Shown here piece after piece: positions 36,701 to 51,700 of a stretch of 64,000 nt of DNA. Within the stretch, counting starts at the first letter, position 1. Each line of letters begins with the position of its first letter. Origin of the DNA: Gibbula magus (Eukaryota; Mollusca; Gastropoda; Trochida; Trochidae). Under the pieces are notes generated by a model, which was not told where the DNA came from, made no database searches, and saw nothing but the letters and a program-made list of their open reading frames with translations. The stretch spans positions 47,567,750 through 47,631,749 of the forward strand of contig OW388296.1 of NCBI GenBank assembly GCA_936450465.1, written 5' to 3'. The position numbers and the translations under genes were made by a program.

Positions 36701-39700
36701 ATCCCCAATCACCAAATATAACATAATTACTAGTTTCTAATTAAAATCGAGCAACATCATTATACATGTGCAGAAAAAGAATTTACACGTTTCATTTACA
36801 TTCACAGTAGTAATTAGACCTATTAAACATTACCAACCCAAACTTGTCTGTTTGCCTGGTGAAAATAAGTTTTTAAAATTACGATTGACTAATTGATGTG
36901 CGCCACAAACTGTGCATTGTCTGGTTTTCAATCAGAAATTGATACTTTTACCTTTATATCATGGTAGAATGAGTCGACTATCATCAACGTGGCAATTTTC
37001 AGCAACAGTCATTACTTCTCAAAAGATAAACATTATTTATCACGTTTGGCATATATGACCCACAACAACACAATAAATGCACCTTTAAAGGGCTGGGAGC
37101 TGATAATAGTACGATGACATAAAGAGCTATGTGTGCTGAATAAATGTTGACAAAAAATATAAGCATGACAACACAAAAATTCAACAAATGCTTGATATCT
37201 TGATACTGAAGAATGATTTGATTTGATGCATATCATCATAATAGTCATGTTTACTCTTAAAAACATTTTCAGTTAATTGAATGTTAAAGTTTAAATTACA
37301 CAAAATTTAAGTATGCAACTTTTTTCATAACTTGAATTCAATGGTATAAACAATGTAACGATTTTTTTATGACAATTTGTTCAGTTTATTCAGTATTGGT
37401 GATCTAAATTTCAAAATCAAAATTGACCCAGCTATTATTCAAGGCAGGCGATTGTTCGAGGCAGCCAATTTTTTTTTTTTAACAGAGTCATAGTATCTGT
37501 ATGCAATTTTATCAAATTTAAACAAAAGCATCATTATAAAAAAATTATTTTGAATTGTGAAAATTGTAAACAAAGTTCTTGCCATAGGGTTTAACGTTGC
37601 ATAAATTATGTCTACATACCAGATTTTTCACGAACACAGACATTCATTAGTTTATTTACATTTGCTAAATTTAACCCGGGGGTTATGCAAGGTGATTATT
37701 TATTCCAACTAGGGTTTAGACCCGGCGATAACCGAGGCAGGCAATTATACAAGGCAGACGTTCATTCAAGGATTTATGGTAGATTGCAAGAGATTTGATA
37801 ACATGAATGTTTTAAGATTTAACCAAATGGAAATATTTGTTTATCTCTTTCAGATGATTATACAAATGATAAATATCTACTTTGTAAATGTAAATACTTG
37901 GTAAACACAAATAATTAATGAAAATTTGTCTTCAACATTACCTGAAATACAGTCTTTGTAATATATTCATTATCATCAATCACAGCTTCAGTTCTTTTTT
38001 TAAAAGAAGTTATTTTTAAATTGCGGAAACCAATTCTAAATTTACATAATCCCCATGTAAAAATTCTTCGTAAAATAGTAGTTGGCTAGAAACTAGCTAG
38101 AGATTCCCTGTATCTCAGTCCATTACAAAACGTGTATAACCACCCATGATGTACAGGCTATCACTGTCTACAGCCTGTATCAACTGATAGAGGTGGCACA
38201 CAGGGTCAACTACTTGCTCCTTTGCTTTCTTTATCTTCAATCTGGATAAAGTAAAATGAGAAACTGAATGTTTCACAAATAATTTTTACAAATTTCGAGA
38301 ATGATTTTGAAAACTTTAAAGAAAGATTTTGAGAAGTTTCAAGAATGACTTTGAGATTCAGTAAGAAATATGTAAATTGTACTTTTCAATTTGAGATGCA
38401 GTGTAAGTGATTGTCATACAATTACAAATTGGTTACACATTTTACTTAATCAACATAATTGTCCTCATTAAAAACTTTTGACCTATCCCAAGTTTTTAAC
38501 TTGGTGTAAACAAGCCAAACCAGCTCTGCAGGGTCAGTGATGTAAGTTGTATTTGAATATCGGGTCTCAAAACCACTGAGTAATGTTTCATACATGTGCA
38601 TTTGCTAATGGAAATGAATTAAATACTCATTTAAGTTAGACAGAATTTAATATTGCATACTTCTACTTTATTCTGCTAGGTGAATTTAGAAGAGTTTTCA
38701 ACTTAACATGTATCAATTTTGAAGAATACTTTCCCATGTGTCTATCACAAGAAATAATTTGAACATAATATCAACAGTAATAATTTTATAGTTTATTATC
38801 AGAAATACTCAAGTTATCATTGTAAGGCATAATTTTACATTTCATTATCAGGAATAGCTTTTGTTTTGTTAAAATATATTTGATATCAAGATAATTCTAT
38901 ATCTTATCATCAGGCATAATTCTGATCAGAAATAATTTCTCATCTATTTCATGTACCAGGAATAATTCCTCACCTATTTCATGTACCAGGAATAATTCTC
39001 CATCTATTTCATGTAGCAGGAATGCTTCCTCATCTATTTCATGTACGGGAATAATACCTCATCTATTTCATGTAGCAGGAATAATTCTTCATCTACTGTA
39101 CTGTATTTGCAATGTCAATTTTAAAATTAAAAACAAGTCTATGTGTTACAATTGAAATAGCTTAGACAAAGTCTAAAAAGCATTTTATCATCAACTGCAA
39201 GAAATAATGTCCTTAACCATTGTACTAATCCTTCAAATACTAAAGCAGTTGTCTTTAGTAACTCAGAGAAGTTTATCTGAGATTGGCCTATCACATAAGA
39301 AACCTGATATCCTATTACATAACATAACATTGTGGCATTGTGGAGAACAGTGAGTGAAACCTGATCCTCCAACAGCCCAAGTGAAATGGCAAAAAATAAA
39401 ATAAGTTCTATCTTGCTTAATTTCTATGATACAAATATAATGAAAGTTGCGTTAGAAAGCTCTCGAAAACACCTTTCATTCAAATATAAACACTGCTTAT
39501 ATGTTATGGCTGAGTAAATTCACCAAAATGGTAAACCAATCAAAATTTTTATAACTTATATGGTTGTAACTTTCTTATTTTTCATCCAAAAGACTTAAAA
39601 TTCGGAACTCTTGATATTCACTAAACATAGATGACATCCTCAAAAGTAGAATGTTCTAGGGTCATTGGTTTCTGAGATGAAAAATATACATTTAAATGAA

Positions 39701-42700
39701 CCCCTGTCAAAATCAAAGTACAGTCAGGCCTCGATAATCCGAACGCTTCCGTTTTTCATCAAAAACGTTTGGATAGTGAAATGTTCGGACTACTGAGTAC
39801 TGAGGACTACTATAGAGATTAGTTTGGTTACATCTTCCTACCGTTTGAAAACTGCGAGATTCGGATTCGGTGGCCGGATTGTCACGGGTTGACTGTATTA
39901 AAATTTAAATAATGAAATTTACAAATCATAATCTCCATCTAAGTAAACACTGCCCAGGTTTCTGGATATCTCCTATTTCTGGTTCATGAGAAGAAGTCAT
40001 TTTAAGCTTTTAGGGTGAACCCCCTGCAAAGTTCATATTTCATAATTTATCTCAACCAAATTTACAAACTTGTATCTCCATCCTACAAAGATGTTAATGA
40101 CAAAATTTCACATTTCTATATCAAGCGCTTTCGGAGAAGAAGTCGTTTAAAGGTTTTACTTTTAACGTCTCTGGCGGCCATATTTGTGGGTGTTGGAATT
40201 CGAGATGAACAAACTTTGACCCCCAAGGTGATAGGTACCCACCCACCAAATTACAGCTTTGGGGGTGTAGCGGTTCTGGAGGAGAAGTCTAAAGCGTGAA
40301 AAGTTTACGGACGCCGGACGCCGGACGCCAACGCCGACCGATGCCATAAGCCCATCTGGCCTTTACAGGCCTGGTGAGCTAAAACGGAGTATAATTGAAA
40401 CTATTTTCTCAAGAATGTCCACTGCTTGCAGCCAATTCAAACTGTTGAATGGTTCCATAGTTCAGCTCATGACTAATTTTCCTTTCTCATTCTCGTTATT
40501 CTGTGAAACATGAATGATATATTTTCCACTTGTTACAACCACATGCAGCAATGTGTTGCAATGACCTTTACTGTACAATATGCACCATGGATCTGGGATT
40601 TTTTTATAGTCGACCAGACCTATCTTTTTGATTGTTGAAGATATACCTGTCCAGTCGGGAAACCTTTAAACCTATCTAGAACAAATTCTCGAGTTTTATA
40701 GTTGCAGCCATTCTCATAGTTTTAAATGATATTTTCTTTATTAGATCTTGCTCCACTATTCTCTTCCGACAGAGGTTACTCCATTCAGATTTTCGATCCT
40801 AACCTCTGTTCTACTTGGACTGGAGTTCTTGGCTTCAGCAAAATTTCCTAGCAAGGAAAAGTGGAACCTCATACTGTATCCCTGCTTCTTAACCAATGAA
40901 AATTTATCTTTCATAGGCTAAGTCGACCAAGAGACTTCAAAGATCTTAGTAGTTGACTTAGCATATGTCCTTCAAATATGTTTGATATTAATAACACAAA
41001 TGAACTATTTTCGGTATTTTCCCGCTGATTTGGTCTTCCTTATTCATCAGCATGTTTATAATCAATTGTTTTCACAAAATCAAATTTCGAGGAATACACA
41101 TTAAACGAGAAAACATTTATCATATGTTTATTTTAGCATTATGACTTGCTACAGGCAAATGCCACTTTTACAACGACGTCGTTGATTGCATAACTAGATT
41201 CAAATGCAACCAATCAGGATTTTATGCCGGGGAATCCAGCCCAAACAAAACAGAGGTTAGGATCGGGAATCTGAAGGGAGTAACCTCTGTGGGAAGAGAT
41301 TGTTGTTCCACGGACTAGAAATATTCCTGGTAATTGAGCTCAAGTGAGTTTGATCACTGTTAGACAAAATTAATATTTGCATAATCAAATCTATATCACA
41401 TGACACAGCAAGTTTCTCTTGCTTTTTATAGACTTTATTACTCAAATGTTCGATATTGTAATAAAATAACACAATAACAATGACAACTTGGTCTCATAAG
41501 AGCAATAAATGTTTTAACTTCAGATCAATACTCACCTATTGATGGTGACTTAAATGGGTATTTTTCTGGAAGATCAACTCGTACTTTCCATACACCGCCT
41601 TCATAAGGGGCTGAAAACAATAAATGAAACAATTTTGCATGAAATTTAAAAATAAAACATTTCCAGAAATATTTCTTATTAGGCCAGGCAAAATTAATTA
41701 CTTGGTTTACACAGATTTTTCTGAAGGCGCGGACACAGGAGGGTATGAAAATTGAATAAGAAATTCATAATTTTAAAATTTTCTTTTTTTTCGTTTAGTA
41801 ACATTTTAAATTGGGGTGAAAATTGGCAATTTTTTTTAGGGGGATTCTGAGATTCTTTTTTTTTTCAAATTTGTCAAAATCATGGTTACTGGTAGGAGGA
41901 TCCATAAACCAACTATTAAATTAATAATTTTAAGCCTAATGTGTTAACAAACAATACACAACATAGCTGATACGAAACTAATTGGAAGTATTAGCTTTAC
42001 TTGTTTTGCATGCCATGAAAGCAACTTCACTTAAAATAATACATGTGGCGGCAGACATGAAATGGTGTTTCAACATGAGTGGGGTGAATAAAAATGTACA
42101 ACTCTTAACACCATGTGGACCCCTTATCTTTTCATTACAGTGTTTATATGCTATATTCAAAATAAACAGTTCCAAACAAATAATAATAAAGATGAGCATA
42201 AGCATCAAAATTTATTCATTCTCAACTTCATGAGGACTATACAACAAAAGTCATCAAAGAGCTTGATCAACATCTAATCAACTGTTTGAGAGGCATTATA
42301 GAAGGTGAGGTGAGGCTGGTTGGCCCGGGTTTTACGCCGCTTTCAAGAGCATTTCACTTATATTGCGGCTGCTAGTATTATTGCAGGGAGAAAGCCCAAA
42401 ACAACAATGTGGCTTTGCCTTGCGGTGAAAGCTTCAAGCAACGGCTGGAACCAGTGAACCATGAGTGGCACTGCGCTGAAATTCAGTGTAGCATTGCACA
42501 CAAACTTTACTGCATGTTGAATAGTTCTCTACAGCAGACAAGTTGCTGAGCCCCTGGCGGGATTCTAACTCTTGATCCAAAGCTGAATGCGCTGACCACT
42601 GCCATAAATATCCTTGTCCCCTCAAAATCGAATTATCAATATCATCCCACTATCAATATCATCCCATTATCAATATCATCCCATTATCAATATCATCCCA

Positions 42701-45700
42701 CTATCAATATCATCCCACTATCAATATCATCCCATTATCAATATCATCCCACTATCAACAATATCATCCCACTATCAATATCATCCCACTATCAATATCA
42801 TCCCACTATCAATATCATCAATATCCTCCTACTATTAATATCATCCCACTATCAATAAAATCCCATCATCAATATCATCCCACTATCAATATCACCCCAC
42901 AATCAATATCATCCCATTATCAATATCATCCCACTATCAATATCATCAATATCATCCCATCATCAATATCATCCCACTATCAATATCATCCCACAATCAA
43001 TATCATCCCATTATCAATATCATCCCACTATCAATATCATCAATATCATCATTCTATCAATATCATCCCACTGTCAATATCATCCCACAATCAATATCAT
43101 CCCATTATCAATATTATCCCACTATCAACATATAAGTATCATTCTTTCTTTTGAATAAAAAAAATGACACCACTTTAGATAAATATTGTAATTACTTCAC
43201 AATAAATATATCCTTAAATTGTTTTAAAAGATAAATAGTAAAAGTAAATACTCACTGCCAGATGGACCGTAGAACTTCACCATAAACTCATTCAGGCCTC
43301 CGAGAATAGTCACTTCATGTTTACTTTCTATTCTGAGAGGTTGTTAAGGAAAATTGCATCTTATCATGAATAATTACAGAAAATTAGTGTACATTTAACA
43401 ATCTATAATCAGTTAGTGTTAAAGCGAGATGCCGTTGGCATTTTCCATGGGATTTATAAAATAAGTGACTCAGAAGAGAGCTAAGCTGCTCGGCTCTATA
43501 ATGATTAGGCCTTTAGATGAAGTCTCGCTTTAACAAAATAAAAATATCAAACAGAAGTAAAGAGATAGGGATATTAATCTGAAAAGAAAATCCTAATAAT
43601 AGGCTTGAAAAAAAAAAATGTTTCTGATCTTTACAGGCTGACAAAAATGATGCTATGACGCACAAACAAACAAAATTTATACAATTATTTATATAAATAA
43701 AGCACAAAGCCTCTTAAATATGTGTTACTATTCCAACGAGTGACATTTTCTAAGTCCAATGTTTTCTGAGGCTAAAAAATTATAGTTATCTGCCCTTACT
43801 TTTGTTAAAACCTAGAACAAAAATAGACCTGAGGCGTGGGTTTAAAACTGATGCGGGCCGAAACCAGAAACAAATTTCTTTCTTTTTTTGGGCCATATAC
43901 CCCTTTTGCCATAATGGACTGATCAGAGCTTCTACAAATTAAAGTCATTCTTATAAGGAAGGAATATTTTACAAATAAACATGTCCTCTGATATCACCAC
44001 GCTCTAATAACATCTGAGAAAGACCATTCTTAATCAGCAATTTCACAAAAGGGTATCCTTATTAGCACTTCCTCCATTTTAAGCTTTTGGGTCAAGGAAT
44101 AAACACCATATTAGTCAACACAGCTTACAAGTTACCGAACCGTTAAATTAGGAGTACTGCATGTAGAACAGTTATCTACAGCACACAAAGTTTCCGGATG
44201 CGAACCCCGGACCCCTTGATCCAACGCACCAACCACTGCGCTATTCCGCCTCTCTTTCACAACTAACTCTAACTGCAACCAGCAAAATTCTAGATTAGGT
44301 TAGAGGTTAGGTGAGAAGAAATAACTTGAGTAACATGTAGGGAAAGAATGATGAAAACAAGAAAATGATGAAACAGAAATTTCTGTTGAAAAATAATTGA
44401 TACAATTTTAGATAAATCAACGCACTAAGTTAAGTTAAAACACTCTAATTAGTGAATATCAGTGCTGGAAAACATCTGCGCTAACAAACAAGTAACAGTT
44501 TAGACCATCACCATGGCAACAGAAATAATAAATCTCCTTCAATATTACATAAGCTAATACCATGATATAAAGAAGATTCATTATTTCAAAAGCAGGATAA
44601 GACTATGACCCAAAACACACAAATATTGAAGAAGCTGATAAATTCATATTGATGTGGAGACTTTCGTCCGAGAAAATGTAATCCACGAAATCAATATCCA
44701 TCTTCTCCAGAATCGAGATCATGACTCTATAAGGCCTCTAAAAATAACAAAGAACTAGCAGAACAGATGAGGAATAACCATTGACTAATTCTTCACTCAG
44801 GAAAGTTTAATTAGAGGTTTAATAACACAGAAACATTAACCTACAGGAGTATATTTTTCAAAATAATCCATAAACACAAATTTTATTCAGAAGATACATT
44901 TTATCAGAGTAGAATTCCAAAATTATTGAACCTATGCTTATAGACTGAATAACATGACATTCATTCTAAAATTGAATTTTTAGGAAGCAGAATAATAATC
45001 AATATAATAGATGATGAAGTCGCCCTCACGGGTGGCAAAATGTTAGAATTTTCCTCACAGTTGATCCTAGGGGTGTAATATACAGTATCGTATCGCATTA
45101 TAAGACTTGTTACGTCTCGTATCGTTTCACAGGATGTGAACGGGATACACAAAATTATGTGACAATATTTATAAATGTTCTTTTTATACATTCCAGTTAC
45201 ACAAAACTGTGATATATATAATAAAATACTAAGTGAAACAAAACAGATCCTCTCTCTACTTTAAAAGTTGTGATTAAGTAACTAACACAATATGTCATAG
45301 TAGCTTTAGTCAAATTTATTCATGCACAAAATGAACTCGTCTAAATCAGCGCCACCATCGTGGAACAGCGCCACCATCGTGGAACAGCGCCACCATCGTG
45401 GAACAGCGCCACCAACATGGAACAGTACCACCGTCGTGGAACAGCGCCACCTATACTGATACAGTCAGGCCTCGATAATCCGAACACTTCCGTTTTCCAT
45501 CAAAAACGTTCGGATAGTGAAATGAACTAAACAAGATGAAGAGTTTGTATAGAGATTAGTTTGGTTACAGTTTGCTTCCGTTCGGACAGTGCGAGATTCG
45601 GATTATTGGTGGCCGGACTATCGCGGTTTGACTGTATTGTAGTTTCGACAGCTGTTTCACACAATCACTGCTTTGAGATAAAGCAAAGAATTCGGTACGG

Positions 45701-48700
45701 GCCTGATTGACCTTTATGTTGAAATGATGACAAATAATTCTTTTAGAACTCATAACTTGTTAAATAGCCATTGAGTATTTTCATAGTATTTTATTTGGCT
45801 TTCATATATGCCGAAATACCACAAATAATTTCACTTGACACACATATTCATATCCTAAAATATATGATAATTACTTGTTTTAAATTAAATTCAAGCAAAG
45901 GTCTTATGCATAAGAAGAAACCCAAATTACACTTCCCATTTACAAGCACAGTCGTTACATCAGAGACCATAAAGTAACTTCATGGTCTCTGATATATAGA
46001 ACTATTAAAGGGACACTCTGTATGTTATTGTAGTAACATAGATCAAAAGTTACCAAGGGTGTTATTTTACCGAAAAGTAATGAATGACTGTTGTCGAAAA
46101 TTACGCTTATAGTGCCAATCTGTTCAGCATAGTTACATTGTTAAGATGTTTAGTTGTGATTATCAACGAAAACCGGACAATGTTCTGCTGCTGTCGCGCA
46201 TCAATTGTTCAAACATAATTTTGAAAGCTTATATGTAGCAGACAAGGAGACAGATATTGGTTGGTAATGTTCAATGGAACATTATAACTGGTATACTTGT
46301 AAATGGGGCGCATGAATTCGGCTTCTCATCATGTATTAATCATGTATGCTCCAGTTTCATTGAAATCAAGTTATTGTCAAATATTTGGCATTAGGGGATA
46401 CATATGCAATTCGAGTAAAATGATTTGGATGTAAATCAGGACATTTGATGTTTTTGCATGTATCAAATCTAAATAAAATTTCATGAAAAAAATGTAGTGT
46501 CCCTTTGAACATTATCAAAACATATTTGTCATTTTGCCTATGACAAGTTTGACCTATTGGCAGATGCTAGGTAGGAACCCGACTTTGAACCCGAAAGGAG
46601 ACTAAAATCCTGTGCTGAAATTTGTTGGATCTACCTGGAAGATTGCCATAGAAGCAGATGAAGGATTATGGGTTTTTTTCCAGAAAATTATTAAATCCAA
46701 TGGCGGATCCAGGGTGGGGGGGTCGAAAATTTCAAAAGATTTTACATGTGCGGGTATGGGGGAAAAAATGTTGGAGACCCCCTTTTCCATTGGTGGACCC
46801 GCCCCTTTCAAAATTCTTGGATCGGTCACTGAAATCTATTTAGTATTTACAAGGTTTTCTACCAACAAAGCTGGAATATAGAGGCATTAGTACTTGTCTG
46901 GTAGCCCATGGCTAGTAAAAAAGTGGTTTGGTTAGTAAAATGTTTTGACTGATAGTCCAAAAAACTAATTCGAAGTTAAAGCTGATATGATACTATAGAT
47001 GCATATGGCTAGGTTATATGCTTTGGACTAGTGCTATAGGAAATGATCTAGTCTAAATGGCTAGTATTTTCGTAAGGTTAATTTCGACCCCTGCCAGTGA
47101 ATGAATTAAGTTTGGAGACTAGCCAATCAGAAAGTGCCATTTTGTTTATTGAAATGGCAGAAAAAACATCAATTATACACCACCCCAGAGCAAAAACTAG
47201 CAGGTTCCGGTCTGCCAGACAAGCCTTATTGATAATGCTAAATGGTCAGCAGTAAATAAAATAAGGTCACATAACTTGTCTTAATTTGTGACTTGATTTC
47301 GACAAAATTACACCATGGGTTGGCTAGATTTTAAGTTAATTCTGAACACTGTAGCAACAACACATGTTTCAGGTTAACTTTCCCAAGCTTTAAGTGACCT
47401 GATTTTCAAACCATTATCATGATGACATGTAACTACTGTAATCTTGTAAGATGTAACATATGGGTGGCCTTGGAATGTCAACATGACATAAAAACATAGG
47501 ATCAAAGTAGGAAGTGAGTTTTAAATCTTGTTCTGTAACTTGACGTTTGTTTAAAATCTAAAACTGCCTATTTATACCCAAAGAATATAAATACCTCATT
47601 TGTCTTCTCATTTAAGAATATATGATTGGTATGGAAAATTGAGGTTATATGGGGATAAACTCAATTCTTCAAGGGTGCTAGAATTATTGGAGGGAGAATA
47701 TGCACAAAAGTTTTTTTTCTTTGAAAATAGGTTTACTTTTGACAAACTCCTTAATTTTTAGAGAGCTGAGGTGAGTTGGTGTTTAACACCCCTTTCAAGA
47801 GTATTTCACTTATATCGTGGCTGCTAGTATTATGGCAGGGAGAAAGTCTGCAACGCCATGTGGCTATGCATTGTGGTGAAACCTGTGAGCATCGGCTGGA
47901 ACTAGCGAACCACTGGTGGTACTACGCTGAAATTCAGTGAAGCATTGCACCCAAACCTTACTGCGTATAGAACAGTTCTCTGCTGCAGACAAATTTGCTG
48001 TGCCCCTGGCGGGACTCGAACCCCGGACCTCTTGATCCGAAGCCCAAAGCGCAATTTTTAGAGAACAGACAATTTTAACGTCAATGATACGTATCTAACA
48101 GTACATGATACTATGATACAGCGTTGTAAGTTGTCACTCTACCTACATCATTGTAGCTCTGTTGCTGATTAGTAAGGCAGATTTATTTTCTGTGCTTTTT
48201 ATGTATTAAGACTAAACAGCTAAAATTATTGTGGAAGAAGTCCTGTGACACCACTATGACTTTGCAATGAAGTGAAACCTCTCTGTGGTAACCAGCGATC
48301 TGTGAATGGTATTTGATCTGAACTTAAAATCGTACCATTGCACCAAAAGCTAGCATCATAATGAAGGATCTATACCGAAACGTCACTATTGTTAATAAAG
48401 AAGTTGATCATCCATAAAATATTTGTCTTCTTCATCATAATCAAGGTTGTTTAGGATGTCTGAATGTAGTGCAGCTGCTATTCATAGATGTATTCCCAAC
48501 AATAAACTTTGTCAAATAAAGCATATTTTTTGTTTTAAACAACACATTCCTAACACATACAGATGTAATTTTTGGATTCATTACATGAGAAAATTGCAAA
48601 ACAGATGACGAGCACTTAAAGGGAAAATCAGTGCCTTTTGATTCCTTTTCTGTAAAATAATTTACTTTGAAATAATCCCAACAAATCAATTGACAGTAAT

Positions 48701-51700
48701 TAATACCAATTAGGCTAATTAGAAGCAATGTGTCAGTTGTTCTAGGACAACTCAATGTCAAGATTTAACAATAGAAACACTGGCCAGACTATGGACTTAA
48801 TTAGCAATTGTAACATAAGCCTTTATTCTTGTGTCTTACAGATCTAACAAATTATGTTTGTGCAAGAACATATTCATCAATCTCCATGGTAACCAACTTA
48901 AGCAGACAGGAATTAATGTTACCTTATTTTAGCAATTATGTAGATCGACATGAAAATATACAATCTATGTCTTAAAATGGGTCATAACAAATATTTCATT
49001 TTGAGAAACAGTGTAAAGTACAAGTAGAACTTTATTTCAGTTGCTTTTTCCCCAAGAATGAAAATGCCAAAAATTACTGCATATCTAATTACTAATTACT
49101 TACTAATATCAAAGGCACAATTCCATGAAGATATCAGAAAGAATTTTGATCCTGGCATGTCAAAAGAAGACCTATGTACAGTCAGGCCTCGATAATCCGA
49201 ACGCTTCCGTTTTTCATCAAAAATGTTCGGATAGTGAAATGTTCGGACTACTGAGTACTAAGGACTACTAAAGAGATTAGTTTGGTTACATCTTCCTACC
49301 GTTCGGAAACTGCAAGGTTCGGATTATCGGTGGCCGGATTATCGCGGCTTGACTGTATAAGCTCTTAGGTCAGGGGGGTTTTCTGGATAGCATCTTTTAA
49401 ATGTGAAATACAACGTTTTGGGACATATGGTTGTTCCTTCATTAGGTTCAATTCCGTCAGATGAAGGAGTGAGCATATACCCCAAAACGCTTTGTATTTT
49501 CACATTAAAGAAGAAAATCTCCCTTTTCTCATGTATGCCACTTCTAAATGCCCTTCAAAAACTTAAGCTCTCAAATAACTCCATTGACTCTCATATTCAT
49601 TCTGGTAACGTCTATTTCAAAGGAACAGCTGACAATTAGAAATACTTGCCATTTAGATAGTGACGAAATATAACATGGTTATTTTGGGATAACACTACCT
49701 TCAATAGTACAAATTCTTGTACTTTTTTGGACCGAGTCCCATGCAGGATCCGAACCCACACCCTCAGAGTAAAGCAACTATCGTCAGCATTGACTGTACC
49801 AACAGCTTTCCACACGACCATTTCGCCTCGACACGAGCTGACTTACTCTGAGGACGTGGGTTCAAATCCTGTATGGGACTCGGCTAAAAAAAGTACACGA
49901 ATTTGTACTATTGAAGGTAGTGTTATCCCAAATATAACCATGTTATAACAGCTGACAAGTCATAACAAAATGTCTCAGTACTCTATGACTAAAAGATTTT
50001 GCGAGATATATGTAATCAGGCAGGTGGGCAAACATCAACATTTTATTTTCAAGGGCGAGAAACCAAAAGGCATCAGTTGCAATGAAATATCTATTTTTAT
50101 TTTGTGAACCAACATATTTTTTCAATTTGTGAAATGTGTAATTACTTTCAGTGGTAAATTAAGATCTATTTATCAGTAGGGTCCAATGTTCATCTCAGAT
50201 CACAAATATAGGGTCAAAGACCTTAAAATTTATGACACAAGTTCTGTTAAGAGATAGCAAATCTATTCACAAATAAGAATTTTACCAAGCTGCATAATAA
50301 TGAAATGTAAGAAGTGGTTATAATGGGTCTAAAATTAAATCCTGGGCCCATTTCTGAAAATGATTGGACAATGATCCATATCATAGTTTTTAATACACTG
50401 ATTTTGTTATGATAAATTTTAATTCAAGACAACTAATATCCAAGCCAAGGGTATAATAAGACACATAAATATAAACGGCACAGGAGGGATCATGATTGTA
50501 AGAAGTATGGCCCTGTTAACCTAATTCAAATAGATCTACAATTTCAACTGTATATTGTAAACTCACAACATACATAAGCTTCATTTATTAACTACGAGGG
50601 CAATCATATAGGGGTTCATATTTTTCATACGATACTCTCGGGCAAAATATCACTTTGTCATGGTGAAGTGATGTAAAAAAAACAATGCTATGGTGCCACG
50701 TTTTGTCAATGACAGCCTGTGATCAAAGTGTATTTTACCGTATTTTCATTAATTCAGAACTTCAGTAATAAACATACTGCCATGCTATATTTAAGACACT
50801 CATGCCTGAATATCGGTATATCCCTCGCTCTCGCAATACTTAAATTCAGGCACTCGTTTCATAAACATAGTATGACATAGATACTCATATAAAATCCTCT
50901 ATATACTATCCAATCACAAAACTTGTTATGATAAACTCACTATCAAGATTTGGTTGATCAAAATTGAAAGCTCTTTTGAGACTATAATGAAACCGAAAAT
51001 AAGCTGGAAGATAAACATTGCAATGTGCAATTTAACTTCCTAAAAGCAAATAAAAGGTATTGATTTATGAAAATGAATGTCATATGAAAAAAAATTCTAA
51101 AAATGACTACAACCCAATCAAGAGATTATGCCAGTGAGTATAAGTAAAATAGTCACAGAATCGACAGAATGAATGAGCATAAATTTTCAACAATACAAGG
51201 AGTCTTTGCAAATCAGAGAAAATTGTTATATCAGAACTTTAAAAAGATTGTATGTGGCTGAATTTATCAACAACTAGACCACCAGTGAAAAATAACTACA
51301 ATAATCATTCTGTATACGTATATGTGTATATCAATTTTCATCAATGATCATATATGAAGGGCTCTCAATCATTATTCTATGAAATTGAATATCTAAGTTA
51401 TGGATGCAATTGTTAATAACACAATAAACAGAGCTTGAGTTTAGGTTGTGAGTGAAATATTGTGAGCAAAATAGTCACAGGATGAACTAAATGAATATAC
51501 AGTGTATCAATGTTCATCAATGATCACAAATGTTGCCACTCCAAACAGACGACATATGCAAGACGCTGGAGACAACATGACCATACAAGCTTATTGATTT
51601 GTGTGGAATAGTAAAATGAGCTGCACCGTTTGAGGGTCAAATACCTGTCAGTAACATAACCGTGACCTGTTTACCTACAAACGATACAATCTGCTCTCCC

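Noticed and set aside
45952..45990. Perfect 10-bp inverted repeat CAGAGACCAT/ATGGTCTCTG
   Set aside because: It is short, lies between two MITE fragments and is probably a relic of their ends, not a regulatory site.
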